Shown: positions 17,168 to 26,268, counted from the first letter of the stretch. The stretch is DNA of 64,000 nucleotides from JBJXHN01 sp046233135 (GCA_046233135.1 JBJXHN010000007.1:259426-323425), one strand, 5' to 3'. Numbers and translations: made by a program. Notes: generated by a model from the sequence alone, not told the origin.

Positions 17168-18241
17168 TCAGTTGGTGTTGGCGCCGAAGACGGGCGCGAG
17201 CATGGTCTTGTTCTCGGTGATCCAGGCGACGATCTCGGCGACGATATCCCGGGGCCGGCGGGTCGGCGCCCAGCCGAAGGCCGCGCGGGTCGCGGCGCTG
17301 TCGGTGACGAACCACGGGATGTCCGCCGGCGTGGTTTCCGGGGTCGCGCCGATGGGCGGAGACGCACCCGTTTCGGCGGCGCACAGGGCGGTCAGTTCGC
17401 GCAAGGACGCGCTGCCGTCGATGCCGCCCCCTACCGGATAGAGGCCGAAGAACCCCGGGTTCAGCGAGGAAAGCTGGCGGCTGATCAGGCCGTACAGGTC
17501 GGCGGTGTGGAGCATGTCGCGCACCTGCAGGCCCAGGCCGCCATAGCCGATGTAGCGCAAATTCAGGCCATAGACATGGGCGGCGGCCCACAGGGCGACG
17601 ACCCCCTGATCCACCTTGCCCATCTGCCAGGGGCCGGTCAGGATGCCGCAGCGGTTGATGATCACCGGCATGTCATAGGCGCCGGCGTATTCCTCGGCCA
17701 TCACTTCGGCCGACAGCTTGGTGCCGCCGTACAGGGATCGTTTGCCCTGCATGGGAAAGTCCAGCGCAATCCCCTCGGCCGTCAGCCCGGGCAGGTCCTG
17801 TCGTTCTTCCAGTTCCAGCCGGGTTTCCCCGTCGCGCAGGCGGATGGCGCGCAGGGCGTCCAGGGGATAGACGCGACTGGTGGACAGCAGGATCAGTGCG
17901 CCCTTGTGCCGGCGGGCCGCTTCCAGGCTGTTCAGGGTCCCCACCAGATTGGTGTTGATCAGATAGCGGGGATCGCCCCCGTAGCCGGCATGGACCGACG
18001 GTTCGGCGGCGCAGTCCACCAGCAGATCGAACGGACCGGCGGCATCCAGATCTTCGGGATTGCGTACGTCCCCATGGCGGAAGGTCACGCCGGCGGCCAT
18101 CAGACGGGGGACGGAAAGGGCACTGCCGTGGCGGCAGAGATTATCCAGGGCGGTGACACGGGCCTTGGGCATGTCCGCCTTGAAGGAAAGTGCCAGCTGG
18201 GCACCGACCAGACCGGCCCCCCCGGTAACTAGGATGCGCAT
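17168..18241 (-). CDS. NDP-sugar epimerase, CDP-paratose 2-epimerase-like
   Basis: 357 aa from the ATG at 18241, where the protein opens with the Rossmann start MRILVTGGAGLVG; the open frame further upstream is inside the preceding gene. The catalytic pair is intact: SLYGGTK with Y171 and K175. STSRVYPLDALRAI (120-133) and the long insert DFPMQGKRSLYG resemble CDP-paratose 2-epimerases (tyvelose synthesis). The start overlaps the end of the third radical SAM-like/glycosyltransferase gene by 13 bp, so the two are translationally linked. Likely role: making or interconverting the activated sugar used by the cluster's glycosyltransferases. The actual sugar nucleotide is unproven. Confidence 0.8.
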   Translation of the reverse strand: MRILVTGGAGLVGAQLALSFKADMPKARVTALDNLCRHGSALSVPRLMAAGVTFRHGDVRNPEDLDAAGPFDLLVDCAAEPSVHAGYGGDPRYLINTNLVGTLNSLEAARRHKGALILLSTSRVYPLDALRAIRLRDGETRLELEERQDLPGLTAEGIALDFPMQGKRSLYGGTKLSAEVMAEEYAGAYDMPVIINRCGILTGPWQMGKVDQGVVALWAAAHVYGLNLRYIGYGGLGLQVRDMLHTADLYGLISRQLSSLNPGFFGLYPVGGGIDGSASLRELTALCAAETGASPPIGATPETTPADIPWFVTDSAATRAAFGWAPTRRPRDIVAEIVAWITENKTMLAPVFGANTN

Positions 18242-20745
18242 GCGGTTTCGGACTCCGGTGTGGTGGACTGATCGCCGTACAGCAAGGCATCCACCAGGGC
18301 TCCCGGTCCCTGTTCGCTCATCCACCGGATGGCGGCCCGTTTCGATCGATCGGTTACGTCGCCATAGGATTGGAGAGCCGTATGGCAGGCCCCCCAGATG
18401 GAATCGGCGGTCCATTCCGAGAAGCAGGTCCCGGGCATGCCGTAGCGTTCCATCAGATCGGCCAGCGAGGTTTCGCCGGGGACCACAACGGGCAGGCCGC
18501 TGCTGATGGCTTCGGCGAGGACGGCGGAATAGGCGTCGCGGTAGCGTTCAGGTTGGTAGGGCAGAACCAAGAGATCCAGGCGGTCCAGCAGGTCCCACCA
18601 CATCTGTTCGTCCGCCGGAGCAAGCAGCAGGGCCACTTTGGGGTCGGCCGCAACCAAGTCGGTCAGGTCTTCCATGCCGTCGGGTTTGGAATAGATCGCA
18701 CCGGAATGGACCAGGACACAAAGGTTCTCTCCACTGGCGCGGAAGCGTCGGGCGAGGTCGGGGATGAAGTGGAAGCCCTTGTGGAAGCCCTGGTGGCCGG
18801 CGAAGCCGATCACGACGTCCCGCCGGCTGATATCGGGGTCGCGGAAGCGGGGCATGCCGCCGGGGGGCCGCTGAGGATAGGCGAAGGTGCCCACCGGCAG
18901 ATCCAGCAGCGTCGCGTAGAGATCCGAACAGCGCTGCTGGAACGTATACAGCCGCACCCGCTCCCGGTACGGCGGCGGCAGGAGCCGGAAAGCGCGCTGA
19001 TAAAGGGGCGCGCTCAGGTCCAGGTGCTTGTAAGGTGTTTGGAAGTTATACTCGATCCCCAGATCCTGCCCGAACTCCATCGCGAGCTGAGGCATGGTTT
19101 CAGGCGTGAATTTGCGCACGAACCATTGCAGAATTGGCAGAATAGCGTACGGAGAGACGCTGTTCACATAGACCAGATCATCGGCCTTCAGGAGCGGCAG
19201 GCGCTCCAGATCGCGGGTCAGGGTTTCAGCGACCCGGTCAGCCACAAGCAGGTCCTGGGCCAGACCGGTCAGGTCTCCCGACAGGTTCGCGCGGTGGAAG
19301 AACCGTCGGACCCCCAGTTCGGAAACCAGATCGTACAGGGCATCGTGAGTGCCGAACACCTGCACGGGGATTTCCCGCCGCTTCAGCTCGCCCGTGATAT
19401 GGCGGCATGCATTGGCATAATGGCCCACATTGTTCATCAGCTCCATGTCCAGATAGTAGACGGTTCCGCTGAACGGAGGGGCGCAGGCCTGCCCCGTGCC
19501 TTCGGCAGGCGCAGGGCTTCCGGCTTCTGCCTCGCCGGTTTCCTGTAAGGAATCCAGCGGCAAGGTCTGGATCCATCGTTTGGTTTTGCGGATCTGTTCT
19601 GCCGTTTCGCCGGGAAAGCCGTGGGTGTGAATGCCATGCACCGACAGCCCCAGGTCTTTGAGGGCGAATACCGTTGCCCTGGCCTTCGCCAGGCGTTCCG
19701 GGGCGTTGATCATGGCCCCGTGACCGCATTCGAAGCCGAGTTTCACCCCGAAGCAACCGGACTCCCGCATCGCCCGCCAGGTGTCGCGGTCCAAGGCATC
19801 GGGGCGGCACATGGCCGACCAGGGCAAACCGATGCGGGCCATGACCTGGCTGATGGCCAGCACGTGGCGATCGTCCCCGGAGAAGGTGTCGTCGTCGAAA
19901 TAAACGGTACGATAGCCGAAGCGGCCGACCGCATCCCGAATCAAACCTTCGATGTGGTCGGCCGAATACTGACGGCCTGCGCGCGCGGTCGTCGCCTCTG
20001 CACCGTCTTCGCCTATGGCAGCGTGCAAGGCGTGATGGGTTTTGCCGTATGACGCCGGGCGACTGCTCAGCAGTTGCAACTGGGGGGCCTCCTGGCCGGT
20101 GGGGCAGGGGTCCCAGTACCGGAAGGCGTTTTTGAAATCCAGCCAGGGATAGGGAGAGGCATTCATCTCTTCGACCGTCAGCAGGTCGCTTTCGATAATG
20201 CCGTCCGCCCCGTTCAACACCGTCATCACCCCCTTTTCATATTCACCCCGGATGCAGGCGTGAACAGGGTGGTGCTCCAGGATTTCCGCAGCCTTGGCGG
20301 TGACGGAGCCGGTCAGGATGATTTTGCTGCCGGGGTGGCGTTCCTTGATCCGCCGGATCAGGCCGGCGTCGTGGGGCCAGCAAGGGGCCGCAGATTCAAT
20401 GACGATATATTCGGCCGGGTGGCCTTCAAGCCAGGCGAAATAGCTGTCTTCGCTTTCGCCCATGGCGATGCTGTCACGGAAAGCCGCGCCTTTGCCGCCC
20501 AGTTTGTCCTGGACCCAGCTGGCCGCTCCGCCAAGGAAGAAGGGATACGGCATATGTCGGCCGAACAGGACCGCATCGGGGGGGCCGTCCACTTCGGCCG
20601 TATGGGGCCAGCGTGCGCCGGCGCGCATACCGCCTGTCCATACGGTTTCCCGCTCGCCGTCCGGATGAACGACTCCCTGACTGCCTTCCCACCAGGGCGG
20701 GTTGGAAAACAGAACGGTGCTGGATCTGGTGCGGGAACGGATCAT
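18229..20745 (-). CDS. cysteine-less radical SAM-like/glycosyltransferase fusion (paralogue 1)
   Basis: 838 aa, third in transcription order of three tandem paralogues. The N-terminal half aligns residue for residue with the two neighbours up to about position 400, but where they have CPYKCIFC (231-238) this one reads ASYGKTHH: C231, C235 and C238 are Ala, Lys and His. The following Cys/Trp-rich stretch is also replaced, so no [4Fe-4S] cluster can form there. Pieces such as FDDDTFSGDDRHVLAISQ and PGETAEQI remain. The linker around 410-465 is shortened by about 45 residues. The C-terminal GT4-like half is intact (GFAGHQGFHKGFH; YRDAYSAVLAEAISSGLPVVVP, a D-x7-E variant). Probably an active transferase with a dead or repurposed N-terminal domain. 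It overlaps the epimerase start. Confidence 0.85.
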   Translation of the reverse strand: MIRSRTRSSTVLFSNPPWWEGSQGVVHPDGERETVWTGGMRAGARWPHTAEVDGPPDAVLFGRHMPYPFFLGGAASWVQDKLGGKGAAFRDSIAMGESEDSYFAWLEGHPAEYIVIESAAPCWPHDAGLIRRIKERHPGSKIILTGSVTAKAAEILEHHPVHACIRGEYEKGVMTVLNGADGIIESDLLTVEEMNASPYPWLDFKNAFRYWDPCPTGQEAPQLQLLSSRPASYGKTHHALHAAIGEDGAEATTARAGRQYSADHIEGLIRDAVGRFGYRTVYFDDDTFSGDDRHVLAISQVMARIGLPWSAMCRPDALDRDTWRAMRESGCFGVKLGFECGHGAMINAPERLAKARATVFALKDLGLSVHGIHTHGFPGETAEQIRKTKRWIQTLPLDSLQETGEAEAGSPAPAEGTGQACAPPFSGTVYYLDMELMNNVGHYANACRHITGELKRREIPVQVFGTHDALYDLVSELGVRRFFHRANLSGDLTGLAQDLLVADRVAETLTRDLERLPLLKADDLVYVNSVSPYAILPILQWFVRKFTPETMPQLAMEFGQDLGIEYNFQTPYKHLDLSAPLYQRAFRLLPPPYRERVRLYTFQQRCSDLYATLLDLPVGTFAYPQRPPGGMPRFRDPDISRRDVVIGFAGHQGFHKGFHFIPDLARRFRASGENLCVLVHSGAIYSKPDGMEDLTDLVAADPKVALLLAPADEQMWWDLLDRLDLLVLPYQPERYRDAYSAVLAEAISSGLPVVVPGETSLADLMERYGMPGTCFSEWTADSIWGACHTALQSYGDVTDRSKRAAIRWMSEQGPGALVDALLYGDQSTTPESETACAS

Positions 20746-20810
20746 GGCCTCGGCTTGCGTCGCATCGCTTCTCGATGGGGTCGGACAGGCGGGGTTCGAT
20801 ATTCTATCAA
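20746..20810 (-). promoter_or_regulatory. leader of paralogue 1 with CATCG-N5-CGATG inverted repeat
   Basis: The inverted repeat is at 20763-20777, 17 nt upstream of the start codon at 20745. A TAGAAT hexamer (minus strand, 20801-20806), which could be a -10 element, lies at the same distance from the start as in paralogue 3. The leader is closely similar to that at 26269-26333. Possible operator or RNA hairpin; function inferred. Confidence 0.5.
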
Positions 20811-20855
20811 ACCACGGGTTCACCATAGGCGATTGGATGTGGCCAGGAAAGCGGC

Positions 20856-23507
20856 CTATGACGCCTCTTCCATTTTGGGCACGGGAGTGGTGTCTTCCAC
20901 CGTGTCGGTGGGCCACCCGCCATACAGCAAGGTATCCACCAGGGCGGCCGGCCCCTGATCCACCATCCATCTGATGGCCGCCTGTTTGGCCCGGCCTGCC
21001 AGGCTTCCATAGGACATCAGGGCTGATTCGCAGGCTGCCATGACGGACTCTGTCGTCCACTCTTCGAAGGTGACACCAGGCATGCCGTAGCGTTTCATAA
21101 CGTCGGAAAGCGAAGTGTCGGCAGGCGCAACCACGGGCAGACCGCTGCTGATCGCTTCGGTGATGACGGCGGAATAGGATTCCCGATACCGTGCCGGTTG
21201 ATAGGGCAGGACCAGCAAGTCGATATGGCTTAGCAGGTTCCACCAGATCTTGGCGTCAGCCGGACCGACGAGCAGGGTGATCATGGGGTCGGCGTCCGCC
21301 ATCTGCTGCAGGGCCTGTACCGTGGCCGCTTCACCCCCGGGGGTGGCAGAGTGAGCCAGCACGGTGATATTCGAACCCAGGCCGCGCAAGCGGGCGGCCA
21401 GTTCGGGGACCAAATGGAAGCCCTTGTAGGGCGCCTGCTGTCCGGCGAAGCCGATCACCACTTCCCGGTTGCTGATGTCGGGATTCCGGAACTGAGGAAT
21501 ACCCCCCGGCGGGACCTGGGGGAAGGGGAAGACACCGACCGGCCGGTCCAGCACGCGCGAATAAAGGTCGGAGCACCTTTGCTCGAAGGTGTACAGCCGA
21601 ACCCGGTCCCAATACGGCGGCGGCAAGGAGTCCACCGCGCGCTGGTACAGGGCGGCGGTCATGTCCTGGGAGCCGTCGGACCGTTTGAAGTCCAGTCCGA
21701 TCTCGGTGCCGAATTCTATCACCACCTGGGGCATGATCTCTGGAGTGAACTTGCGCACGAACCACTGCAACATGGCGTGGATACGCCAGGGCGAGACGCT
21801 GTTCACATAGACCAGATCCTCCGGCTTCAGGGCCGGCAGCCGGTTCAGGTCCTGGATCGTTGCCTGCCCGATCAGGTCGGCTTTCGTCATGTCTTTGGAC
21901 AGGGAGCTGATCTTCTTTCCCTTGGGAAGTGTCCGGAAGAAACTGCGCGCCCCCAATTCCTCCATCAGCGACGGTATCACGTTTGCCGAGGCGTAGACTT
22001 CGACGGGGATGCCCCGCTTCCTCAGCTCCGTGGTGAAATGGCGGCAGGCATTGGCGAAGTGGCCGATATTGGTCGTCAGCTCCACATCCAGATAATGGAC
22101 AGTACCGCTGAAGGGCGTGCCGCGCCTCTGCTGCATACCGCCGGCCATGGCGGCCTGTACCTCGCGCATTTTCTTGGTACCGTCGCTGCCCACCTGATAG
22201 GCGGCGTCCTTGCTGGCGCCCGCATATTTCTTCAGCGGCTTGTCGGTCAAGGTGGCGAGCGGCGTGCCCTCGATTTCAGCCGTGCCGGATTCCTGGAGAG
22301 TATCCAGCGGCAGGGTTTGAATGAAGCGCTTGGTGTCGTGCATCTGCTCCATGGTCTCGCCGGGCAGGCCATAGGTGAAGGTGCCGTGCACCGACATTCC
22401 CAGGTCCTTCAGGGCAAAGACCACCTCGCGGGCCTTTTGCAGGTCCAGGCGTTTGTTGACGATGGTGTCGACAACGGTCTGGTTGCCGCTTTCGAAGCCC
22501 AGCTTGACGCCGAAGCAGCCGGACTCCCGCATCACCCGCCATGTGTCGCGGCTGATGGTATCGGCGCGGCACATGGCCGACCAGGGCAGGCCGATGCGGG
22601 CCATGGCCTGACAGATGGCCAGCACGTGGCGGTCGCCCAGGTTGAAGGTGTCGTCGTCGAAATAGATGGTGCGATAGCCGAACCGGTCCACCGCCTCGCG
22701 AATAAAGCCCTCGATGTAATCCGCACTATACTGACGCACGGTGCGTTTGGCGGTGCCATCGGGGTCATTGCCGGTCATCGTCGCCGGCCAGACGCAAAAG
22801 ATGCACTTGTAGGGACATCCCCTGCTGGTCAGCAGTTGCAGCTGGGGGGCTTCCTGGCCGGGCGGGCAGGCGTCCCAATAGGCGTGGGCGATGGTTTCAT
22901 CCAGCCAGGGATAGGGCGAGGCATTCATCTCGTCGACCGTCAGCAGGTCGTAATCGACGATGCCAGCCGCGCCGTTCAGCACGCTCATCACACCCTTTTC
23001 ATACTCGCCCTTGATGCAGGCATGAATGGGGTGCCGTTCCAGGATTTCGGAGGCCTTGGCGGTGATCGGGCCGGTCAGGATGATCTTGCTGTCGGGGTGG
23101 CGGTCCTTGATACGGCCGATCAACTCGGCATCGTGTGCCCAGCTGGGGGTGGCGGATTCGATGACGATATATTCGGCCGGGTTCTCGTCCAGCCAGCGGA
23201 AATAGCTGTCGTAGCCTTCGCCCATGGCAATGCTGTCGCGAAAGGCCACGCCTTTGCCGTCCAGCTTGCCCCTGGCCCAGCTGGCCGCCCCGCCCAGGAA
23301 GAAGGGGTAGGGCATATAGCGCCCGAAGGAGATCGCATCCGGGGCACCGATCACCTCGTCGGTATGGGGCCAGCGGGAGCCGGCGCGCACACCGCCCGTC
23401 CACGCGGCCACCCGCCTGCCATCGGGAAGGGTGATCTCCCGGTTGCCGTCCCACCAGGGCGGGTTGGAGAACAGGATGGTGCTGGCACTGGAGTGGGAAC
23501 GGATCAT
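20856..23507 (-). CDS. radical SAM/glycosyltransferase fusion protein (paralogue 2)
   Basis: 883 aa from the ATG at 23507. N-terminal domain (1-220) resembles the Rossmann-like cobalamin-binding region of B12-type radical SAM enzymes (opening ILFSNPPWWDG; IILTGPITAKASEIL) but has no DxHxxG. The radical SAM domain carries CPYKCIFCVWPATM with the [4Fe-4S] cysteines C231, C235 and C238, then YFDDDTFNLGDRH, VKLGFESGN and YGLPGET. From about 470 the chain is a GT-B glycosyltransferase (GFAGQQAPYKGFH; YRESYSAVITEAISSGLPVVAP with an E-x7-E). No TM segment. Such enzymes use SAM radicals to methylate or rearrange a substrate; fused here to a sugar transferase. Substrate unknown. 109-110 bp separate it from each neighbouring paralogue. 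Confidence 0.87.
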   Translation of the reverse strand: MIRSHSSASTILFSNPPWWDGNREITLPDGRRVAAWTGGVRAGSRWPHTDEVIGAPDAISFGRYMPYPFFLGGAASWARGKLDGKGVAFRDSIAMGEGYDSYFRWLDENPAEYIVIESATPSWAHDAELIGRIKDRHPDSKIILTGPITAKASEILERHPIHACIKGEYEKGVMSVLNGAAGIVDYDLLTVDEMNASPYPWLDETIAHAYWDACPPGQEAPQLQLLTSRGCPYKCIFCVWPATMTGNDPDGTAKRTVRQYSADYIEGFIREAVDRFGYRTIYFDDDTFNLGDRHVLAICQAMARIGLPWSAMCRADTISRDTWRVMRESGCFGVKLGFESGNQTVVDTIVNKRLDLQKAREVVFALKDLGMSVHGTFTYGLPGETMEQMHDTKRFIQTLPLDTLQESGTAEIEGTPLATLTDKPLKKYAGASKDAAYQVGSDGTKKMREVQAAMAGGMQQRRGTPFSGTVHYLDVELTTNIGHFANACRHFTTELRKRGIPVEVYASANVIPSLMEELGARSFFRTLPKGKKISSLSKDMTKADLIGQATIQDLNRLPALKPEDLVYVNSVSPWRIHAMLQWFVRKFTPEIMPQVVIEFGTEIGLDFKRSDGSQDMTAALYQRAVDSLPPPYWDRVRLYTFEQRCSDLYSRVLDRPVGVFPFPQVPPGGIPQFRNPDISNREVVIGFAGQQAPYKGFHLVPELAARLRGLGSNITVLAHSATPGGEAATVQALQQMADADPMITLLVGPADAKIWWNLLSHIDLLVLPYQPARYRESYSAVITEAISSGLPVVAPADTSLSDVMKRYGMPGVTFEEWTTESVMAACESALMSYGSLAGRAKQAAIRWMVDQGPAALVDTLLYGGWPTDTVEDTTPVPKMEEAS
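22156..23507 (-). repeat. long direct repeat, paired with 24916-26268
   Basis: The radical SAM halves of paralogues 2 and 3 form a direct repeat of about 1.35 kb at DNA level. Blocks such as 22261-22320 and 25021-25080 are almost base-identical including third codon positions. Similarity falls abruptly after codon 448 in the transferase halves. This suggests recent gene conversion or partial duplication. Boundaries are approximate. Confidence 0.7.
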
Positions 23508-23545
23508 GGCCTCGGCTCGCGTCGCATCGGTTTCCGATGGTTTCG
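23508..23545 (-). promoter_or_regulatory. leader of paralogue 2 with CATCG-N5-CGATG inverted repeat
   Basis: The inverted repeat is at 23525-23539, again exactly 17 nt before the start codon (23507). The loop differs in sequence from the other two copies while both arms are identical. Farther upstream this leader diverges and lacks the TAGAAT hexamer of paralogues 1 and 3, so this gene may depend on read-through. Confidence 0.45.
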
Positions 23546-23616
23546 GTAAGGGCGGGGGTGAGGTTCTGCCTTCCCCGCCCTTACCGTAGACCAAGGGGGC
23601 CATTCGGAGAAGTGGT

Positions 23617-26268
23617 CTACGATGTTTCCGCCATCACCCGCGCTTCAAGTGCGCCGGTCGGATCGGCTTCAGCCGGATCGCCATCATGCAGCAGGGTATC
23701 GATCAGCCCCGCCGGTCCCTGGTCTGTCATCCAGCGGATGGCGGCCCGTTTCGCGCGGCCAGCCAGGGTGTCATAGGTGGCCAGGGCGGTCTCGCAGGCG
23801 GCCCAGATGCTGTCTCCTGTCCATTGATCGAAGCAGACGCCGGGGTGGCCGTATTCGGCGATGAGGTCGGCCAGGGACGTCTCGGCCGGAGCCACCACGG
23901 GCAGGCCGCTGCTGATGGCTTCGGCCAGGATCGCGGAATAGGCATCACGGTAGCGTTCGGGCTGATAGGGCAGCACCAGCAGATCCATGCGGTCCAGCAA
24001 GTCCCACCAGGCCTTGTCGTCGGCGGGATAGATGTAAACCTTCATCCGGTCGTCTGCTTCGCCCATATCCACCAGGTCTGTCATGGTGTCAGGATCCACA
24101 TAAGCGCTGGCGGAATGGACCAGCACTGTCGGATGCCGGCCATGGGCCAGCAGGCGCCGGGCGAGGCCGGGGATCATCTGGAACCCCTTGGGGGTACCCT
24201 GATTGCCGCCGAAGCCGACCACCAGATCGGGCTTGTCCATGCGGAAGCGCGGCAGTGCCGGGGGCTTCTGGGGGAAGGGCAGGGTCCCCACCGGCCGCCC
24301 CAGGATCTCGGCGTATTTCGCCGAACAGCGCTTGTGGAAGGTATACAGGCGGATGCGATGCCAGTAGGGGGCGGGCATGACCTGCACGGCTTGCTGATAC
24401 AGCGCGGCTGTCAGGTCCAGCTCGCGGAAGGCGGTCTTGAAGCCGTATTCGATCGCCAGATCGTGGCCGAACTCCAGCACCACCTGGGGCATGGTATCCG
24501 GGGTGAAGCGGCGATAAAGCCACTGGAACAGCGGGTGCAGCGCATAGGCGCTGACGCTGTTCACATAGATCAGGTCCTGGGGTTTCAGCGGCGGCAGCCG
24601 GCCGAGATCGCGGGGCAGATTCTGCGCCGTCCAGGCGGCGATGTGCAGGTCCTTGGCCAGACCGGCCGGGGCGGGGCTGGTCATGACGGAAAAGAAGCGC
24701 CGGACCCCGAGTTCCGTCATCAGGCCGTATTCGGCAAAGCGGCTGCCGAACACCTCTACCGGAATACCCTGGCGCCGGAGCTCCCCGGTAACATGACGGC
24801 AGGCGTTGGCGTAGTGGCCGGCGTTCCCGGAAAGTTCGGGATCCAGATAGTATACGGTGCCGCCAAAGGGGGTTCCCTTGCCGTTTCCCTGGCGGCAGCC
24901 ATCGTCGATGGCAGCCTGAACCGTGTGCATTTTCTTGGTGCCGTCACTGCCGACCTGATAGGCGGCGTCCTTGCTGGCCCCCGCATATTTTTCCAGCGGC
25001 TTTTCGGCCAGGGTGGCGAGCGGCGTGCCCTCGATTTCAGCCGTGCCGGATTCCTGGAGAGTATCCAGCGGCAGGGTTTGGATGAAGCGCTTGGTATCGT
25101 GCATCTGCTCCATGGTTTCGCCGGGCAGGCCATAGGTGAAGGTGCCGTGCACCGACATTCCCAGGTCCTTCAGGGCGAAGACCACCTCGCGAGCCTTTTC
25201 CAGGTTCAGCCGCTTGTTGATGATCGTATCCACGACGGTCTGGTTGCCACTTTCGAAGCCCAGCTTGACACCGAAGCAGCCGGACTCCCGCATCACCCGC
25301 CACGTGTCGCGGCTGATGGTATCGGCGCGGCACATGGCCGACCAAGGCAGGCCGATACGGGCCATGGCTTGGCAGATGGCCAGAACATGGCGGTCGCCCA
25401 GGTTGAAAGTATCGTCATCGAAGTAGACGCAGCGGTAGCCGAAGCGGCCGACGGCGTCCCGGATCAGTCCTTCGACGTAGTCGGCACTGTACTGGCGCAC
25501 GGTGCGCTTGGCCGTGCCGTCCGGATCGTTGCCCGTCATGGTCGCTGGCCAGACACAGAAGATGCACTTGTAGGGACACCCCCGGCTGGTCAGCAGTTGC
25601 AGTTGAGGCGCCTCCTGGCCGGCGGGGCGGATGTCCCAGTAGCTATAGGCATTCTTGAAATCCAGCCAGGGATAGGGAGAGGCATTCATCTCGTCGACAG
25701 TCAGCAGGTCGTAGTCGATGATGCCGTCTGCCCCGTTCAGCACACGCATCACGCCCTTTTCGTACTCCCCCTTAATGCAGGCATGAATGGGGTAACGATC
25801 CAGGATCTCTGCGGCCTTGGTGGTGATCGGGCCGGTCAGGATGATCTTGCTGTCGGGGTGCTTTTCCTTGATTTCGCCGATCAGCTTCGCGTCGTGCGCC
25901 CAGCTGGGGGTGGCGGATTCAATGACGATGTATTCCGCCGGGTGGTCTTGCAGCCAGGTGAAATAGCTGTCGTAGCTTTCGCCCATGGCGATGCTGTCGC
26001 GAAAGGCCACGCCCTTGCCGTCCAGCTTGCCCCTGGCCCAGCTGGCCGCCCCGCCCAGGAAGAAGGGGTAGGGCATGTAACGCCCGAAAATGACATCATC
26101 GGGGCAGGACGAGATTTCGTCGGTGTGGGGCCAGCGGGACCCGGCGCGGACCCCCGCCGTCCAGATTTTCCTCTCTCCGCCGTCCGGGGTGGTGACACTG
26201 CGATAGCTGTCCCACCATGGCGGGTTGGAGAACAGAACGGTACTGGGTCGGGTGCGGGGACGCATCAT
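23617..26268 (-). CDS. radical SAM/glycosyltransferase fusion protein (paralogue 3, first in operon)
   Basis: 883 aa from the ATG at 26268. The same frame upstream meets a stop with no start in between, which fixes this start and, by alignment, those of the other two copies. Domain order is as in paralogue 2: B12-type N-terminal domain (1-220), radical SAM with C231/C235/C238 in CPYKCIFC, VKLGFESGN (about 334-342), YGLPGET (379-385), then a GT-B half (470-883) with VGFGGNQGTPKGF (684-696) and D775-x7-E783. Residues 215-448 are nearly identical to paralogue 2, whereas the transferase halves are only moderately similar. It heads the leftward cluster ending in two sugar epimerases. Predicted cytoplasmic. 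The reaction is unknown. Confidence 0.87.
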   Translation of the reverse strand: MMRPRTRPSTVLFSNPPWWDSYRSVTTPDGGERKIWTAGVRAGSRWPHTDEISSCPDDVIFGRYMPYPFFLGGAASWARGKLDGKGVAFRDSIAMGESYDSYFTWLQDHPAEYIVIESATPSWAHDAKLIGEIKEKHPDSKIILTGPITTKAAEILDRYPIHACIKGEYEKGVMRVLNGADGIIDYDLLTVDEMNASPYPWLDFKNAYSYWDIRPAGQEAPQLQLLTSRGCPYKCIFCVWPATMTGNDPDGTAKRTVRQYSADYVEGLIRDAVGRFGYRCVYFDDDTFNLGDRHVLAICQAMARIGLPWSAMCRADTISRDTWRVMRESGCFGVKLGFESGNQTVVDTIINKRLNLEKAREVVFALKDLGMSVHGTFTYGLPGETMEQMHDTKRFIQTLPLDTLQESGTAEIEGTPLATLAEKPLEKYAGASKDAAYQVGSDGTKKMHTVQAAIDDGCRQGNGKGTPFGGTVYYLDPELSGNAGHYANACRHVTGELRRQGIPVEVFGSRFAEYGLMTELGVRRFFSVMTSPAPAGLAKDLHIAAWTAQNLPRDLGRLPPLKPQDLIYVNSVSAYALHPLFQWLYRRFTPDTMPQVVLEFGHDLAIEYGFKTAFRELDLTAALYQQAVQVMPAPYWHRIRLYTFHKRCSAKYAEILGRPVGTLPFPQKPPALPRFRMDKPDLVVGFGGNQGTPKGFQMIPGLARRLLAHGRHPTVLVHSASAYVDPDTMTDLVDMGEADDRMKVYIYPADDKAWWDLLDRMDLLVLPYQPERYRDAYSAILAEAISSGLPVVAPAETSLADLIAEYGHPGVCFDQWTGDSIWAACETALATYDTLAGRAKRAAIRWMTDQGPAGLIDTLLHDGDPAEADPTGALEARVMAETS

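Noticed and set aside
18229..26268. The triplicated region as an insertion sequence or composite transposon
   Set aside because: No transposase, terminal inverted repeats or target duplications; the repeats are coding paralogues of different divergence.
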